The translations under genes and the position numbers were made by a program. A stretch of 11,884 nucleotides of DNA, from assembly GCA_031550455.1 (NCBI GenBank), contig JAVBOQ010000304.1:1-11884 (forward strand), given 5' to 3'. This document shows, piece by piece, positions 1 through 7,262 of the stretch. Below the pieces are notes generated by a model. The model did no database searches, was not told where the DNA came from, and worked only from the letters and a program-made list of their open reading frames with translations. Within the stretch, counting starts at the first letter, position 1; the number at the start of each line of letters is the position of its first letter. This DNA comes from Avichristensenella sp031550455 (GTDB lineage: Bacteria; Bacillota; Clostridia; Christensenellales; Aristaeellaceae).

Positions 1-120
1 CCCTGGTTCTCGCGGCTTTTGGGCCGTAATTTGCCAAAAACCGCCCAAAGAGGGGTTTGTTAAGGGCCTAAGGCCATTACGCGGGATTCCAAAGGGAATA
101 GCCCTTTGGCGTCCCCTCCC
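1..120. other. Left edge, no gene recognised
   Basis: No coding sequence I can support lies in these bases, which adjoin the 3' end of the minus-strand glycerol-1-phosphate dehydrogenase gene. The first 80 bases are less GC-rich than the rest and contain A/G and T runs. They look like the edge of an assembled contig or plain intergenic DNA. The one structured part is the hairpin at 83-115, listed separately. Confidence 0.5.
83..115 (-). terminator. Hairpin just after the G1PDH stop codon
   Basis: An 8-bp arm (CCAAAGGG at 89-96, CCCTTTGG at 102-109) closes a 5-nt loop. After a 2-nt internal loop it is extended by GGGA (83-86) pairing with TCCC (112-115). It begins 5 nt past the stop codon of the minus-strand dehydrogenase gene. 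That position fits a transcript end, but no T-run follows on the minus strand, so it is not a classical intrinsic terminator. It could instead be a REP-like element or an mRNA-stabilising hairpin. Confidence 0.4.
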
Positions 121-1479
121 TCACTCCACCCCGTACTCCCCCCAATACTTTTCCGAAAGCCCGCACTCGTCGATCAGCTTGAACAGCGTGTATCTTGTGC
201 GGTAATCCTTGGCGCACCAGACGGACAGGTTCAGCAGGCAGTCGTCGACGCCCACCTCGGCGGGCGTCATTGGCGCGCCGAGCGTGTGCATCGCGGACAC
301 GATTTTTTCGTACGGCGGCAGTTCGGTGAGGACATCCCGGATCGCCTGCTGGCCTTGCTGCGCGGCGCGGACACGGCGCAGTTGCTCGTCCCAGGGCAGG
401 AAATCGCCTTCGTTATCGCGCATGATCGATTCTGCGGCCTCTTTTTCAAACGCCTTGTACATCCAGGCGACGCGTGCCTCGCGGCTAACGCGGTTTTTCC
501 GGATTGCATCGATGTCGAGCGCCGACAGATCCTCGGCCATGAACCGCGTGAACATCGGCCAGACCAGCAGCGTCGCCACGCCGACGGACGCGCCGTGCGC
601 CGGCGGCTTGTTGCCGTGCAGAAGCTGCATCATTTCCCAGTAATGCGCGATGTTGTGCTCCACCGAGGCGACGGCGCGCGTGTGCCCGACGATCATGATT
701 GTCACGCCGGCCAGGAGCAGCGCTTCAATCAGGATGCGGATGCCCTTCTCGCTCTTTTGGCGGATCTCGGCGACGTTGTCGATCAGCTTGTTGATCGCGT
801 CGGTGACGATCTCGCCGCACACATCACAGTAAACCTCACCGTTGATGATCCTGCCGATTTTCCAGTCGGCCTTCGCGATGTATTTGCCGAGCACGTCGCC
901 GACGCCGGAGGCGATCATCGCGTCCGGCGCGGTGCGCAGGATGTCCGTGTCGCAGACGATGATTTCCGGGCACGGACCCGCTCGGTGAATCTTCACCCCG
1001 CGCAGCAGTAGCGGCGCGATGACCGACGTGTACCCGTCCATCGACGGCGCGGTGCCGACGCATACGAACGGCAGATTCGTCCGGGCCGCGTTGACGCGCG
1101 CCGTGTCGGTGATCGATCCGGAGCCGACGCTGACGAGGAATTCGGTGTCCGGCTGGATCGACAGCAGCACCTCGCCGACCGCACGCTCGTCCGGATCCAT
1201 GTCGTGCGCACGCCGGATCACGCACGGGATCACCGTGAAACCGGCGGTTTGCAGCGCGCGCTCGACCGCCTGCCCGGCCAGCGGGTATGTGTTCTTGTCC
1301 GCGACCAGCACGCAGCGTCGGCCGAGGCCGCGCCGCTCGATGTACTTCGGCAGGTTGGAAAGCAGGTTCGCGCCGACATAGATATCTTGTTTGGGCATCT
1401 GATGATCGAGCGGGCATGGACAGGTCAGGTCGGAAATGATCATCCGGGCGTCGTCGTCGTACCGGATTGAAACGGGCAT
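121..1479 (-). CDS. egsA: sn-glycerol-1-phosphate dehydrogenase (AraM/EgsA family)
   Basis: This 452-residue cytoplasmic enzyme belongs to the iron-alcohol-dehydrogenase-like superfamily. The family reduces dihydroxyacetone phosphate to sn-glycerol 1-phosphate with NAD(P)H. Visible motifs are the nucleotide-binding GSGSITDTAR (119-128), the family signature TAPSMDGYTS (143-152), and metal-site residues: Asp194 in SGVGDVLGKY, the histidines of VEHNIAHYWEM (273-283), and His295 in AHGASVGVAT. The start is set at the ATG at 1477-1479 because AAAGGAGG lies 7 nt upstream. The open frame continues to 1626, but that extension has no ribosome site and no family resemblance. The protein is longer than my recollection of B. 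subtilis AraM (about 394 residues), mainly in the C-terminal helical half. The gene is divergent from the UROD-family/murQ unit, and I see no clear promoter of its own. The family call is firm; the exact substrate is inferred. Confidence 0.88.
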   Translation of the reverse strand: MPVSIRYDDDARMIISDLTCPCPLDHQMPKQDIYVGANLLSNLPKYIERRGLGRRCVLVADKNTYPLAGQAVERALQTAGFTVIPCVIRRAHDMDPDERAVGEVLLSIQPDTEFLVSVGSGSITDTARVNAARTNLPFVCVGTAPSMDGYTSVIAPLLLRGVKIHRAGPCPEIIVCDTDILRTAPDAMIASGVGDVLGKYIAKADWKIGRIINGEVYCDVCGEIVTDAINKLIDNVAEIRQKSEKGIRILIEALLLAGVTIMIVGHTRAVASVEHNIAHYWEMMQLLHGNKPPAHGASVGVATLLVWPMFTRFMAEDLSALDIDAIRKNRVSREARVAWMYKAFEKEAAESIMRDNEGDFLPWDEQLRRVRAAQQGQQAIRDVLTELPPYEKIVSAMHTLGAPMTPAEVGVDDCLLNLSVWCAKDYRTRYTLFKLIDECGLSEKYWGEYGVE

Positions 1480-1567
1480 GTCGTAACCTCCTTTGTGAAA
1501 CGCGGGATACCGTTTGCGTATCATGTTCGCCGCACCCCTCGGTGTTCCTGCTACGTTTCGATTTTCG

Positions 1568-1597
1568 TTGCGCGCGCGCGCGGCGGCGTGGTATGAT
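1568..1597 (+). promoter_or_regulatory. Sigma-A-like promoter with CG-repeat spacer
   Basis: TTGCGC (1568-1573) and TATGAT (1592-1597) are separated by 18 bp. The expected transcript start is near 1604, giving a leader of about 45 nt before the ATG at 1650. A small GGCGG-ATG-CCGCC hairpin (1607-1619) would sit at the very 5' end of the mRNA. The spacer is largely alternating CG (1570-1582). Confidence 0.6.
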
Positions 1598-1649
1598 GCT
1601 GGAAAAGGCGGATGCCGCCAAATCATTTGACGAATGCGAGGGTGACCGT

Positions 1650-2726
1650 ATGAACGGCAAAGAGCGCATGTCGCGGATCCTCCGGCGAGAGCGGGCGGAT
1701 CGCATCGGCCTGTACGAGCATTTCTGGAGCGACACGTACAAGGCGTGGGCGGCCGAGGGCCGCATTGAGCAGGGCGCGTCCTACGAAGACCATTTCGGGT
1801 ACGACATGGAGGAGTGCTGGGCGTTTAACTTTGTCGCCGACATGGATTTCAAGCCGGAGATCATTTCGGAAACCGATCACACGGTGACGATGCTCGACGG
1901 CAACGGCGCGGTGCTGCGCCGCCACAAGCTGCACGACACGACGCCGGAACACGTCGATTTCATGGTCAAGGAGCGCGAGGCGTGGGACGAAAAAATCAAG
2001 CCGCTGCTTGTGCCCGACCCGCGCCGGATCAACTTTGAGGCGTACCGCGCGGCGAAAAAGCGCGCCGCCGAGGCGGGCCGGTTCTTCGTCTGGAGCGGCA
2101 TCAACGCGTTTGAATGCATCCATCCGGTTTGCGGGCACGAGCACATGCTCGTCGGCATGGCGCTCGACCCGGACTGGGTGCGCGACATGGCGGACACATA
2201 CGCCGCGCTTACGATCGCGTTGCAAAAGACGCTGTTCGAGCAGGAAGGGTTACCGGACGGCATCTGGTATTACGAGGACATGGGCTATAAGGGCAGCCCG
2301 TTCATGTCGCCTTCGATGTACCGCGCGCTGATTCAGCCCGCGCACGCCGCGACAGTCGGTTACGCCAAATCGCTCGGCCTGCCGGTGATCATGCACTCGT
2401 GCGGGTTTGTGGAGCCGCTGCTGCCGGACATGCTCGACGCGGGCATCGACTGCCTGCAGGTGATCGAGGTCAAGGCCGGCATGGACCTGCTCCGCATCTT
2501 TGAACGGTACGGCGACAGGCTGTCGCTGATGGGCGGCATCGACGTGCGCGCGCTGTACTCGAACGACCGCGCGGTCATCGACGCGGAGCTTGAATCGAAA
2601 GTGCCGATCGTCAAGAACGGGTACGGGTTTACGCTGCATTCGGATCACTCGATCCCGAAAACGGTGCGCTACGATACGTACCGGTACTTCATCGACAAGG
2701 GACTGGAATTGGGCGCGCTGCGGTAA
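1650..2726 (+). CDS. Uroporphyrinogen decarboxylase (URO-D) family protein, likely not HemE
   Basis: A 358-residue TIM-barrel protein of the URO-D superfamily, which includes haem-pathway HemE and the corrinoid methyltransferases MtaA/CmuA. The C-terminal half carries MHSCG (248-252), a His-x-Cys pair like the zinc-binding site of MtaA-type methyltransferases, then LMGGIDVRAL (293-302) and LHSDHSIP (329-336). The N-terminal RQAGRY-type motif typical of HemE is missing, and no haem-pathway gene is nearby. I therefore infer a methyltransferase-like or other non-haem role; the substrate is unknown. The ATG at 1650 is chosen because GAGGGTG lies a few bases upstream and the protein starts like family members (MNGKERMSRILRRERADRI). 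Upstream in-frame codons fall at or before the predicted transcript start. It is first in an operon with murQ, 24 bp downstream. No corrinoid-protein gene is in the window. Confidence 0.8.
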   Translation: MNGKERMSRILRRERADRIGLYEHFWSDTYKAWAAEGRIEQGASYEDHFGYDMEECWAFNFVADMDFKPEIISETDHTVTMLDGNGAVLRRHKLHDTTPEHVDFMVKEREAWDEKIKPLLVPDPRRINFEAYRAAKKRAAEAGRFFVWSGINAFECIHPVCGHEHMLVGMALDPDWVRDMADTYAALTIALQKTLFEQEGLPDGIWYYEDMGYKGSPFMSPSMYRALIQPAHAATVGYAKSLGLPVIMHSCGFVEPLLPDMLDAGIDCLQVIEVKAGMDLLRIFERYGDRLSLMGGIDVRALYSNDRAVIDAELESKVPIVKNGYGFTLHSDHSIPKTVRYDTYRYFIDKGLELGALR

Positions 2727-2750
2727 GTGGAGAAACATCCGGGAGGCCAT

Positions 2751-3683
2751 ATGGCAAGAATTGATGTGCTGGGGAGGCTGGGCACCGAGCAGGCGGATGC
2801 GCGCAGCCGGTCGCTGGAGACGCTTTCGGCCCTTGAGTTTGTCACGCTGATGAACGCGTTTGACCGCGAGGCGGCGGACGCGGTGGAAAAAGCTGCGCCC
2901 GAGATCGCCCGCGCGATCGAAGGCATCGCCCTGCGCATGCGAGCGGGCGGGCGGCTTTTCTACATCGGCGCGGGCACCAGCGGGCGGCTGGGTGTTTTAG
3001 ACGCTTCGGAATGCCCGCCGACCTTCGGTGTGCCGAACGATCTCGTGGTCGGGATCATCGCGGGTGGCGACCATGCGCTGCGCTTTGCCGTGGAAGGCGC
3101 GGAGGACGACGACCGGGCGTGCGCGGCTGACCTCGCGGCCAAAGGGTTTGGCCCGGGCGACGCGCTGGTGGCGATCAGCGCGAGCGGATACGCGCCGTAT
3201 TGCATCGGCGGGCTCCGTCACGCGCGGGCGATTGGCGCGCTTGCGGTCTCCGTCGCGATGAACGGCGGCGCGCTGATGTCGGCGGAGGCGGACATCGCCG
3301 TCGAAGCGTCGACGGGCGCGGAAATCCTGTCCGGCTCGACGCGATTAAAGGCGGGCACGGCGACCAAAATGATCCTGAACATGCTGACCACCGGCGTGAT
3401 GGTCAGGCTCGGCAAGGTTTACCGCAACCTGATGGTGGACGTGCGCGCGACCAACGCGAAACTGCGCGACCGCGTAGTGCGCATCGCGATGAACGCCACT
3501 GGCCTTGGCCGGGAGGCCGCGGAAGCGCTGCTGAACACCTGCGGGCATGAGCTGAAAACGGCTATCGTGGCCCATGAGACGGGTGAAACGCCGGACGCGT
3601 GCAGGCGCGCGCTGGAAGCAGCGGAGGACGTGGTGTCCGGCGCGATTGAGGGGATTCGCTTGGAAAAACGGCGGCCTGTATAA
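2751..3683 (+). CDS. murQ: N-acetylmuramic acid 6-phosphate etherase
   Basis: This 310-residue cytoplasmic SIS-domain enzyme cleaves the lactyl ether of MurNAc-6-phosphate to give GlcNAc-6-phosphate and D-lactate, a step in recovering cell-wall amino sugars. The family motifs are clear: YIGAGTSGRLGVLDASECPP (71-90), with Glu87 in the position of the catalytic acid, the acidic EGAEDDD (115-121), and the long signature starting STGAEILSGSTRLKAG (187-202) and running through NLMVDVRATN (226-235). Length is normal for the family. A GTG at 2727 directly after the upstream stop would add eight residues, but it has no ribosome site. The ATG at 2751 follows GGGAGG by 4 nt and gives the usual N-terminus. 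The sugar-contact loop reads ISASGYAPY (142-150), where I recall the usual form as IAASGRTPY. It is co-transcribed with the URO-D-family gene. No MurNAc transporter or kinase is present in the window. Confidence 0.93.
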   Translation: MARIDVLGRLGTEQADARSRSLETLSALEFVTLMNAFDREAADAVEKAAPEIARAIEGIALRMRAGGRLFYIGAGTSGRLGVLDASECPPTFGVPNDLVVGIIAGGDHALRFAVEGAEDDDRACAADLAAKGFGPGDALVAISASGYAPYCIGGLRHARAIGALAVSVAMNGGALMSAEADIAVEASTGAEILSGSTRLKAGTATKMILNMLTTGVMVRLGKVYRNLMVDVRATNAKLRDRVVRIAMNATGLGREAAEALLNTCGHELKTAIVAHETGETPDACRRALEAAEDVVSGAIEGIRLEKRRPV

Positions 3684-3685
3684 GT

Positions 3686-4903
3686 TTATATAAAGTGAAA
3701 CACAACCGTTCCATACACATTCAACGCGACCAGCGCGCCGCATAGCAGCGCCGCGACCGGCCCGAGACGGGTTCTTCCGCGCGCGAGCAGGAACACCGAG
3801 GCGGGTAAAAGGTCGCACAGGTAGCGTGTGCCGTATTGCCAGCCGCCGTTTGTCAGGTGGGTCAAAAGCAGCGCGGCCTCAAGGACAAGCGCGCCGGCGA
3901 CGACCGCGTCGGCCCAGTCCGCCCTGCGCCGCGCGGCGCGGATAGCCGTCGCACCGACGGCGATGAACGGCAGCGGGTTCGTCAGGTAGACCGCGAATCC
4001 GCCGACGATCGGGAAAATCATCGTGCCGGCGGCGATCCCGGGCGGGCGGAGAATGTTAGCGATGTTGCGGGGCAGGTTTTGGATGCCGAACACCGTCGTC
4101 CCGGCCCTTGTATATTCGGGCAGGTAACTGTGGCCAAATTCCAGCGGATTGCCAAACCGCGCGTAGTTATACGCGCCGTACGCGCCCGCGATCGCGAGCG
4201 GCGCGGCGACAAACGGCAGATACGCGGCCAACGTCCGCAAAAACGTGGCTTTTTTGAGCTTTGGATACAAAAGGATCAGCATCACCGGCGCGAAAACACC
4301 GTTCAGCGGGCGCGCGCCGACGGCAAGCGCGACGCAGACCAGTCCCCACGCCCAGCCGGAGAGCCTGTCGCCGTCGACCAGGTAAAACGCGAGCATCGTC
4401 AGCGCGTAGGCGAGCAACTGCGCCTGGAACCACACGCCGCCGCCGAATCCTTCGCCGGATACCGCGATGTCGAGCAGGCTCCCGCCCAGCGACAGGAACA
4501 GCGAAAGCGCCAGCGACTGCGCCGCGGACATGTAGCGCCGAAAGAGCGCGAAGGCGGCCGCGTATCCAAAGAGAAAGTACAGCACCGTCATCAGGACGTT
4601 GGGCGTTTCCTCCCCGAAGGCAAACGAAAGAAGCAGCATCGGGATCGTCGGCGTCGGCGGAAAGCTGATGTAGTACCGCCCCTGATAGACGGCCAGCTCC
4701 AGCCAGGGCATGTCCTCCGCCAATGAAACATGCCCGGCGCGCCAGGCCATCGCCTGCACCGTGTAGCTGTCCGCGTGGCCGTGGGCGAAAAACTTCGTGC
4801 CGGTCACGCCGCCGACCGCCGCGCAGACGCAGACCAGGATCAGCGCGCCAAAGAGACAATACATCGCGTCGCGCGCGCGTCGCGGCAAACCCAGCCGCAT
4901 CAT
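3686..4903 (-). CDS. Polytopic membrane protein, GT-C / family-39-like glycosyltransferase candidate
   Basis: A 405-residue integral membrane protein with roughly ten hydrophobic segments, the first at about residues 14-34 and the last at about 381-402. Its layout resembles GT-C enzymes, which use polyprenyl-phosphate sugars. A first extracytoplasmic loop contains HGHADSY (41-47) with an acidic residue near the membrane, followed by QGRYYISFPPTPTIPML (74-90). Later come GNPLEFGHSYLPEYTR (251-266) and GGWQYGTRYLCDLLP (353-367), the latter resembling the GGWxxGPRYLxxxLP stretch seen in many uncharacterised GT-C-like proteins. The acceptor and sugar are unknown. The ATG at 4901-4903 overlaps the stop of the helicase-loader gene (ATGA), and no strong ribosome site precedes it, so translational coupling is likely. 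A second ATG follows immediately. Its stop lies 2 bp from the convergent murQ stop. The membrane topology is sure; the enzymatic call is an inference. Confidence 0.7.
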   Translation of the reverse strand: MMRLGLPRRARDAMYCLFGALILVCVCAAVGGVTGTKFFAHGHADSYTVQAMAWRAGHVSLAEDMPWLELAVYQGRYYISFPPTPTIPMLLLSFAFGEETPNVLMTVLYFLFGYAAAFALFRRYMSAAQSLALSLFLSLGGSLLDIAVSGEGFGGGVWFQAQLLAYALTMLAFYLVDGDRLSGWAWGLVCVALAVGARPLNGVFAPVMLILLYPKLKKATFLRTLAAYLPFVAAPLAIAGAYGAYNYARFGNPLEFGHSYLPEYTRAGTTVFGIQNLPRNIANILRPPGIAAGTMIFPIVGGFAVYLTNPLPFIAVGATAIRAARRRADWADAVVAGALVLEAALLLTHLTNGGWQYGTRYLCDLLPASVFLLARGRTRLGPVAALLCGALVALNVYGTVVFHFI

Positions 4904-5880
4904 CTGAGCCGGACGTCCGTTCCCAGAAATTCGAGGAGGGTGGCGCCGCGCCGGTCGAACAGGCGCGACGTGATCCGCTCCGTGTACCGCGCGCGCAGCT
5001 CATTGAGCATCAGGTTCGTGCTGATCACCGTCGCGTGGCCGCGCAGGCCGCGCTCGTTAAGCAGCGTGAACAGCTCCTCGATGGTGACATTGGCGATCAG
5101 CGGTTCCGCGCCAAGGTCGTCGAGCAGCAACAGCGGCGCGTCGAGCAGTTGCGCGAACGCCTCGGGCTGATGTTGAAAAATCGACGCGCGCATCCGCTCG
5201 GTCATTTGGTACGCGGTCAGTTTCACGGCCTCCATGCCGCGCGCGCGGACGCGGTTGCCGATGCAGTTCATCAGGTATGTCTTGCCAAGGCCCGAACCGC
5301 CGAACAGAAGCAGGTTGCGGCGCTCGTTCGCGGGGTACTGATCCGCGAACGCCTCGCACCGCGCGCGGATGCGCTCCATGTACGCGCGCTGCGATTCCGG
5401 GCGGTCGGCCGACAGCGGACGGTCCGGAAAAACCGCCGGGTCGAACGCCTCGAACGTCTCCGATGGGTCGACGCCGCTGCCCGCCGCGCGCGATACGTGC
5501 GCCCGCGCCTTTTGCAGGAAGCACGCGCACCGCTCCATCACCGGTTCGCCGACGAAGCCCTTGTCGCGGCAGTTTGCGCACCGGTACACCGGCTGCAAAT
5601 AGTCCGCCGCGTAACCCGCGGCAACCAGCCGCGCGCGGATATCCTCCTGCAGCGCCGCCATGTCGCGCTGAAACGCCTCGCCGATCCGTATCGCCTGATC
5701 CGGGCTGCCAAACGCCTGCCGCACGCGGTTTTGCAGCATGTCAAACCGCGCCGCGGCCAGCGCGCCGATGGCGGGATCCGACGCGGTTACCTCGTCCAGC
5801 CGCCGCCGTTCCTCGGCGCGGTTCTGCTCGCGGATCGCCGCGTATTCGGTCTCGATGGCGCGGAGTGTCGCCTCTCGCAT
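4900..5880 (-). CDS. DnaI/DnaC-type replicative helicase loader (AAA+ ATPase)
   Basis: A 326-residue AAA+ protein of the kind that loads the replicative helicase on DNA during initiation or restart. In order it has a helical, charged N-terminus (1-95); a cysteine cluster CANC...CAC (Cys101, Cys104, Cys118, Cys120) that probably binds zinc; a linker; and the ATPase. The ATPase shows Walker A GGSGLGKT (194-201), Walker B LLLLDDLGAEP (250-260), a sensor-1-like STN (287-289) and an arginine-rich RITSRLFDRR (302-311) fitting the arginine-finger region. IstB-type transposition ATPases share this fold. The N-terminal zinc cluster and the partnership with a DnaD-domain gene favour the replication protein, as with dnaB-dnaI of Bacillus. 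Its ATG overlaps the upstream stop by one base (TGATG), and its stop overlaps the next gene's start. Confidence 0.85.
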   Translation of the reverse strand: MREATLRAIETEYAAIREQNRAEERRRLDEVTASDPAIGALAAARFDMLQNRVRQAFGSPDQAIRIGEAFQRDMAALQEDIRARLVAAGYAADYLQPVYRCANCRDKGFVGEPVMERCACFLQKARAHVSRAAGSGVDPSETFEAFDPAVFPDRPLSADRPESQRAYMERIRARCEAFADQYPANERRNLLLFGGSGLGKTYLMNCIGNRVRARGMEAVKLTAYQMTERMRASIFQHQPEAFAQLLDAPLLLLDDLGAEPLIANVTIEELFTLLNERGLRGHATVISTNLMLNELRARYTERITSRLFDRRGATLLEFLGTDVRLR

Positions 5881-7079
5881 CAGATCACCTCAATCAGATA
5901 GGCCAGTTCTTCGCGCGTGTACTCGCGCTGCGTGTACTGCTGCGCCGGGACGGTCTTCGCGTGGCGCGGCGCGGACGGGCGTGTCGCGTCGCCGTCAATC
6001 CGCTTCAGATACGCCTGCGCCGCCGCGAACGTTGTCGCGCCTTCTGTTTTCCAGATCTCCAGCGTCTTTTCCAGCGCGTCGATCCGGCCGCCCTTTCGCG
6101 CGACGCGCGACGCGGCCAGCGCGATCGCTTCCTTTTCAAAGCCTTCCGCCACCAGCCGGTCAAAGAGCGAGCGCGTGTCGCCGGTCGGCGCGCAGCGCAT
6201 GCCGAGCGCGCGCAGCAGTTCCTTCACGGCCGCGTCCCGCGCGAGGCTGTCCTTGAGCGCCCGCCCGTCGCGCCACCCTTCCGCGCGCATTCGCTCCAGC
6301 ACGCCGTTCAGGTAGGCAAACGTCGGAACGCCCTTGCTTGTCTCGTCGCACGCGGTGAGAATCGTCTGCTGGTCAAATTCCCATTCGCAGGTCCACTTGC
6401 TGTACAGCGCCTCGTCCGGCTCGGACACCGCGTGGCGCTTGCCCAGCTTTTTGTAGACCTCCAGCACGCCCGCGTATTGCGACGTGTAGGTGCGCAGCAT
6501 GTCTTCGGCGTCGCTGATCGTCTTGACGCCCGCCTCCGCCCAGCGGCGCGCCTCCCGGTCGAGCGACCGGAACGAAAACTTTTTGCTCCGGCGGACTTTG
6601 ATGTTCGCGGCCACGAGCATCAGCACGGCCTCTTCGGGCAGCTTCAGGCCCTCGATCCAGTCGTAGACGCATTCGAAATCCTTCGGGTGCAGCAGCCGTT
6701 CGGAACCAAACTGCGCCTGCAGGCTGTTGTTAAAGTCGGCGTAACGGTAGAGTCCGTCGTCGTCCTGCGCGCGCATCAGTTGAATCTGCTTGAGGTTCTG
6801 GTACGCGTACCGCGGCGGGTTGTCCGACACGCGCCGGACAAGCCCCATGCGTTCCCAGTAACCGAACGCGTTTTCAACGCGCGATTCTTCCATATTAAGG
6901 TCGCGCGCGATCGTGTGCAGCGTCGCGCTCTCCACCGGATGATAGCATTGCATCAATCCGTACAGGTAAACCTTGACAAATTCGCCGTCCGCGCGTAGCA
7001 TATACTCCTGTATAAACAGGTTTTCCACGGGCGTCGCGTCGAAGAGCGCGAATTTGTCCTCGAACCCAAAGATCGGCAT
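5880..7079 (-). CDS. DnaD-domain replication initiation/restart protein
   Basis: A 399-residue protein similar in layout to Firmicutes DnaD/DnaB primosome proteins, which remodel DNA and recruit the helicase loader. Residues 1-95 form a winged-helix-like N-terminus (for example VKVYLYGLMQCYHP at 35-48, and DLNMEESRVENAFGYWERMGLV at 60-81). Two DnaD-type helical modules follow: about 125-212 (HPKDFECVYDWIEGL...FSFRSLDREARRW) and about 215-270, with the Firmicutes-type ending FAYLNGVLERMRAEGW (254-269). A helical tail at about 300-370 may be a further degenerate module. The ATG at 7077-7079 is chosen because AAAGGGGAAG lies upstream and a strong promoter begins about 15 nt further up. The frame extends to 7223, but that part precedes the promoter. 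It is first gene of the operon with the helicase loader and a membrane protein. Confidence 0.85.
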   Translation of the reverse strand: MPIFGFEDKFALFDATPVENLFIQEYMLRADGEFVKVYLYGLMQCYHPVESATLHTIARDLNMEESRVENAFGYWERMGLVRRVSDNPPRYAYQNLKQIQLMRAQDDDGLYRYADFNNSLQAQFGSERLLHPKDFECVYDWIEGLKLPEEAVLMLVAANIKVRRSKKFSFRSLDREARRWAEAGVKTISDAEDMLRTYTSQYAGVLEVYKKLGKRHAVSEPDEALYSKWTCEWEFDQQTILTACDETSKGVPTFAYLNGVLERMRAEGWRDGRALKDSLARDAAVKELLRALGMRCAPTGDTRSLFDRLVAEGFEKEAIALAASRVARKGGRIDALEKTLEIWKTEGATTFAAAQAYLKRIDGDATRPSAPRHAKTVPAQQYTQREYTREELAYLIEVI

Positions 7080-7100
7080 CGGATCACTTCCCCTTTCGCT

Positions 7101-7129
7101 ATTGTACAGAAGCGGGGATTGAAATGCAA
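7101..7129 (-). promoter_or_regulatory. Promoter of the dnaD-like operon
   Basis: On the minus strand TTGCAT (7129-7124) and TACAAT (7106-7101) are separated by exactly 17 bp, close to the sigma-A consensus. The predicted leader is only about 15 nt, ending in the AAAGGGG ribosome site before the ATG at 7079. This supports the shorter start chosen for the gene. Confidence 0.8.
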
Positions 7130-7137
7130 GACCGCGC

Positions 7138-7192
7138 GCGGCGCAAAAAGGGCGATTCCATTTGCAATGAAAGCGCCCTGCGGCGCAAGAAG
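7138..7192. repeat. Hairpin element copy 1, flanked by direct repeats
   Basis: The core at 7151-7177 is an imperfect 12-bp inverted repeat (GGCGATTCCATT / AATGAAAGCGCC, two mismatched pairs) around a 3-nt TGC loop. It is flanked by near-identical 13-mers: GCGGCGCAAAAAG (7138-7150) and GCGGCGCAAGAAG (7180-7192). A perfect relative of the core is at 9544-9570, also with flanking direct repeats. It lies between two divergent promoters, so it cannot be the terminator of an adjacent gene. It could be a REP/MITE-like dispersed repeat or a palindromic regulator site. Confidence 0.6.
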
Positions 7193-7232
7193 CCCTCCGG
7201 GCGAGCCGATAATAAAGTTGCAAGATTCCAGA

Positions 7233-7251
7233 AAATGTAACCGAAATGTAA
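7233..7251 (+). promoter_or_regulatory. Direct repeat resembling an OmpR/PhoB-type operator
   Basis: AAATGTAA occurs twice (7233-7240 and 7244-7251), its TGTAA parts starting 11 bp apart, one helical turn. The pair covers the place where the -35 box should be for the TATACT -10 at 7263-7268, and no good -35 is present there. Half-sites spaced by 11 bp over a weak -35 are typical of activation by OmpR/PhoB-family response regulators. On the other strand the unit reads TTACAT, near the PhoP box of Bacillus. The regulator itself is not in the window. Confidence 0.35.
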
Positions 7252-7262
7252 GACTGGCATGC

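Noticed and set aside
1480..1626. Upstream extension of the G1P dehydrogenase frame.
   Set aside because: AAAGGAGG sits just before the ATG at 1477-1479, and the extension is Arg/Ala-rich with no family match.
1467..1649. Upstream extension of the URO-D-family frame.
   Set aside because: It crosses the promoter and predicted transcript start and has no resemblance to the family; the ATG at 1650 has a ribosome site.
4900..5880. IstB transposition ATPase as the identity of the AAA+ protein.
   Set aside because: No transposase (IstA) or insertion-sequence ends are nearby, and the N-terminal cysteine cluster and DnaD-like neighbour fit a helicase loader.
5277..6998. A 573-codon plus-strand frame opposite the helicase-loader and DnaD-like genes.
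   Set aside because: It is rich in Arg and Pro, lacks domains, and lies antisense to two genes with clear family motifs; it is a high-GC shadow frame.
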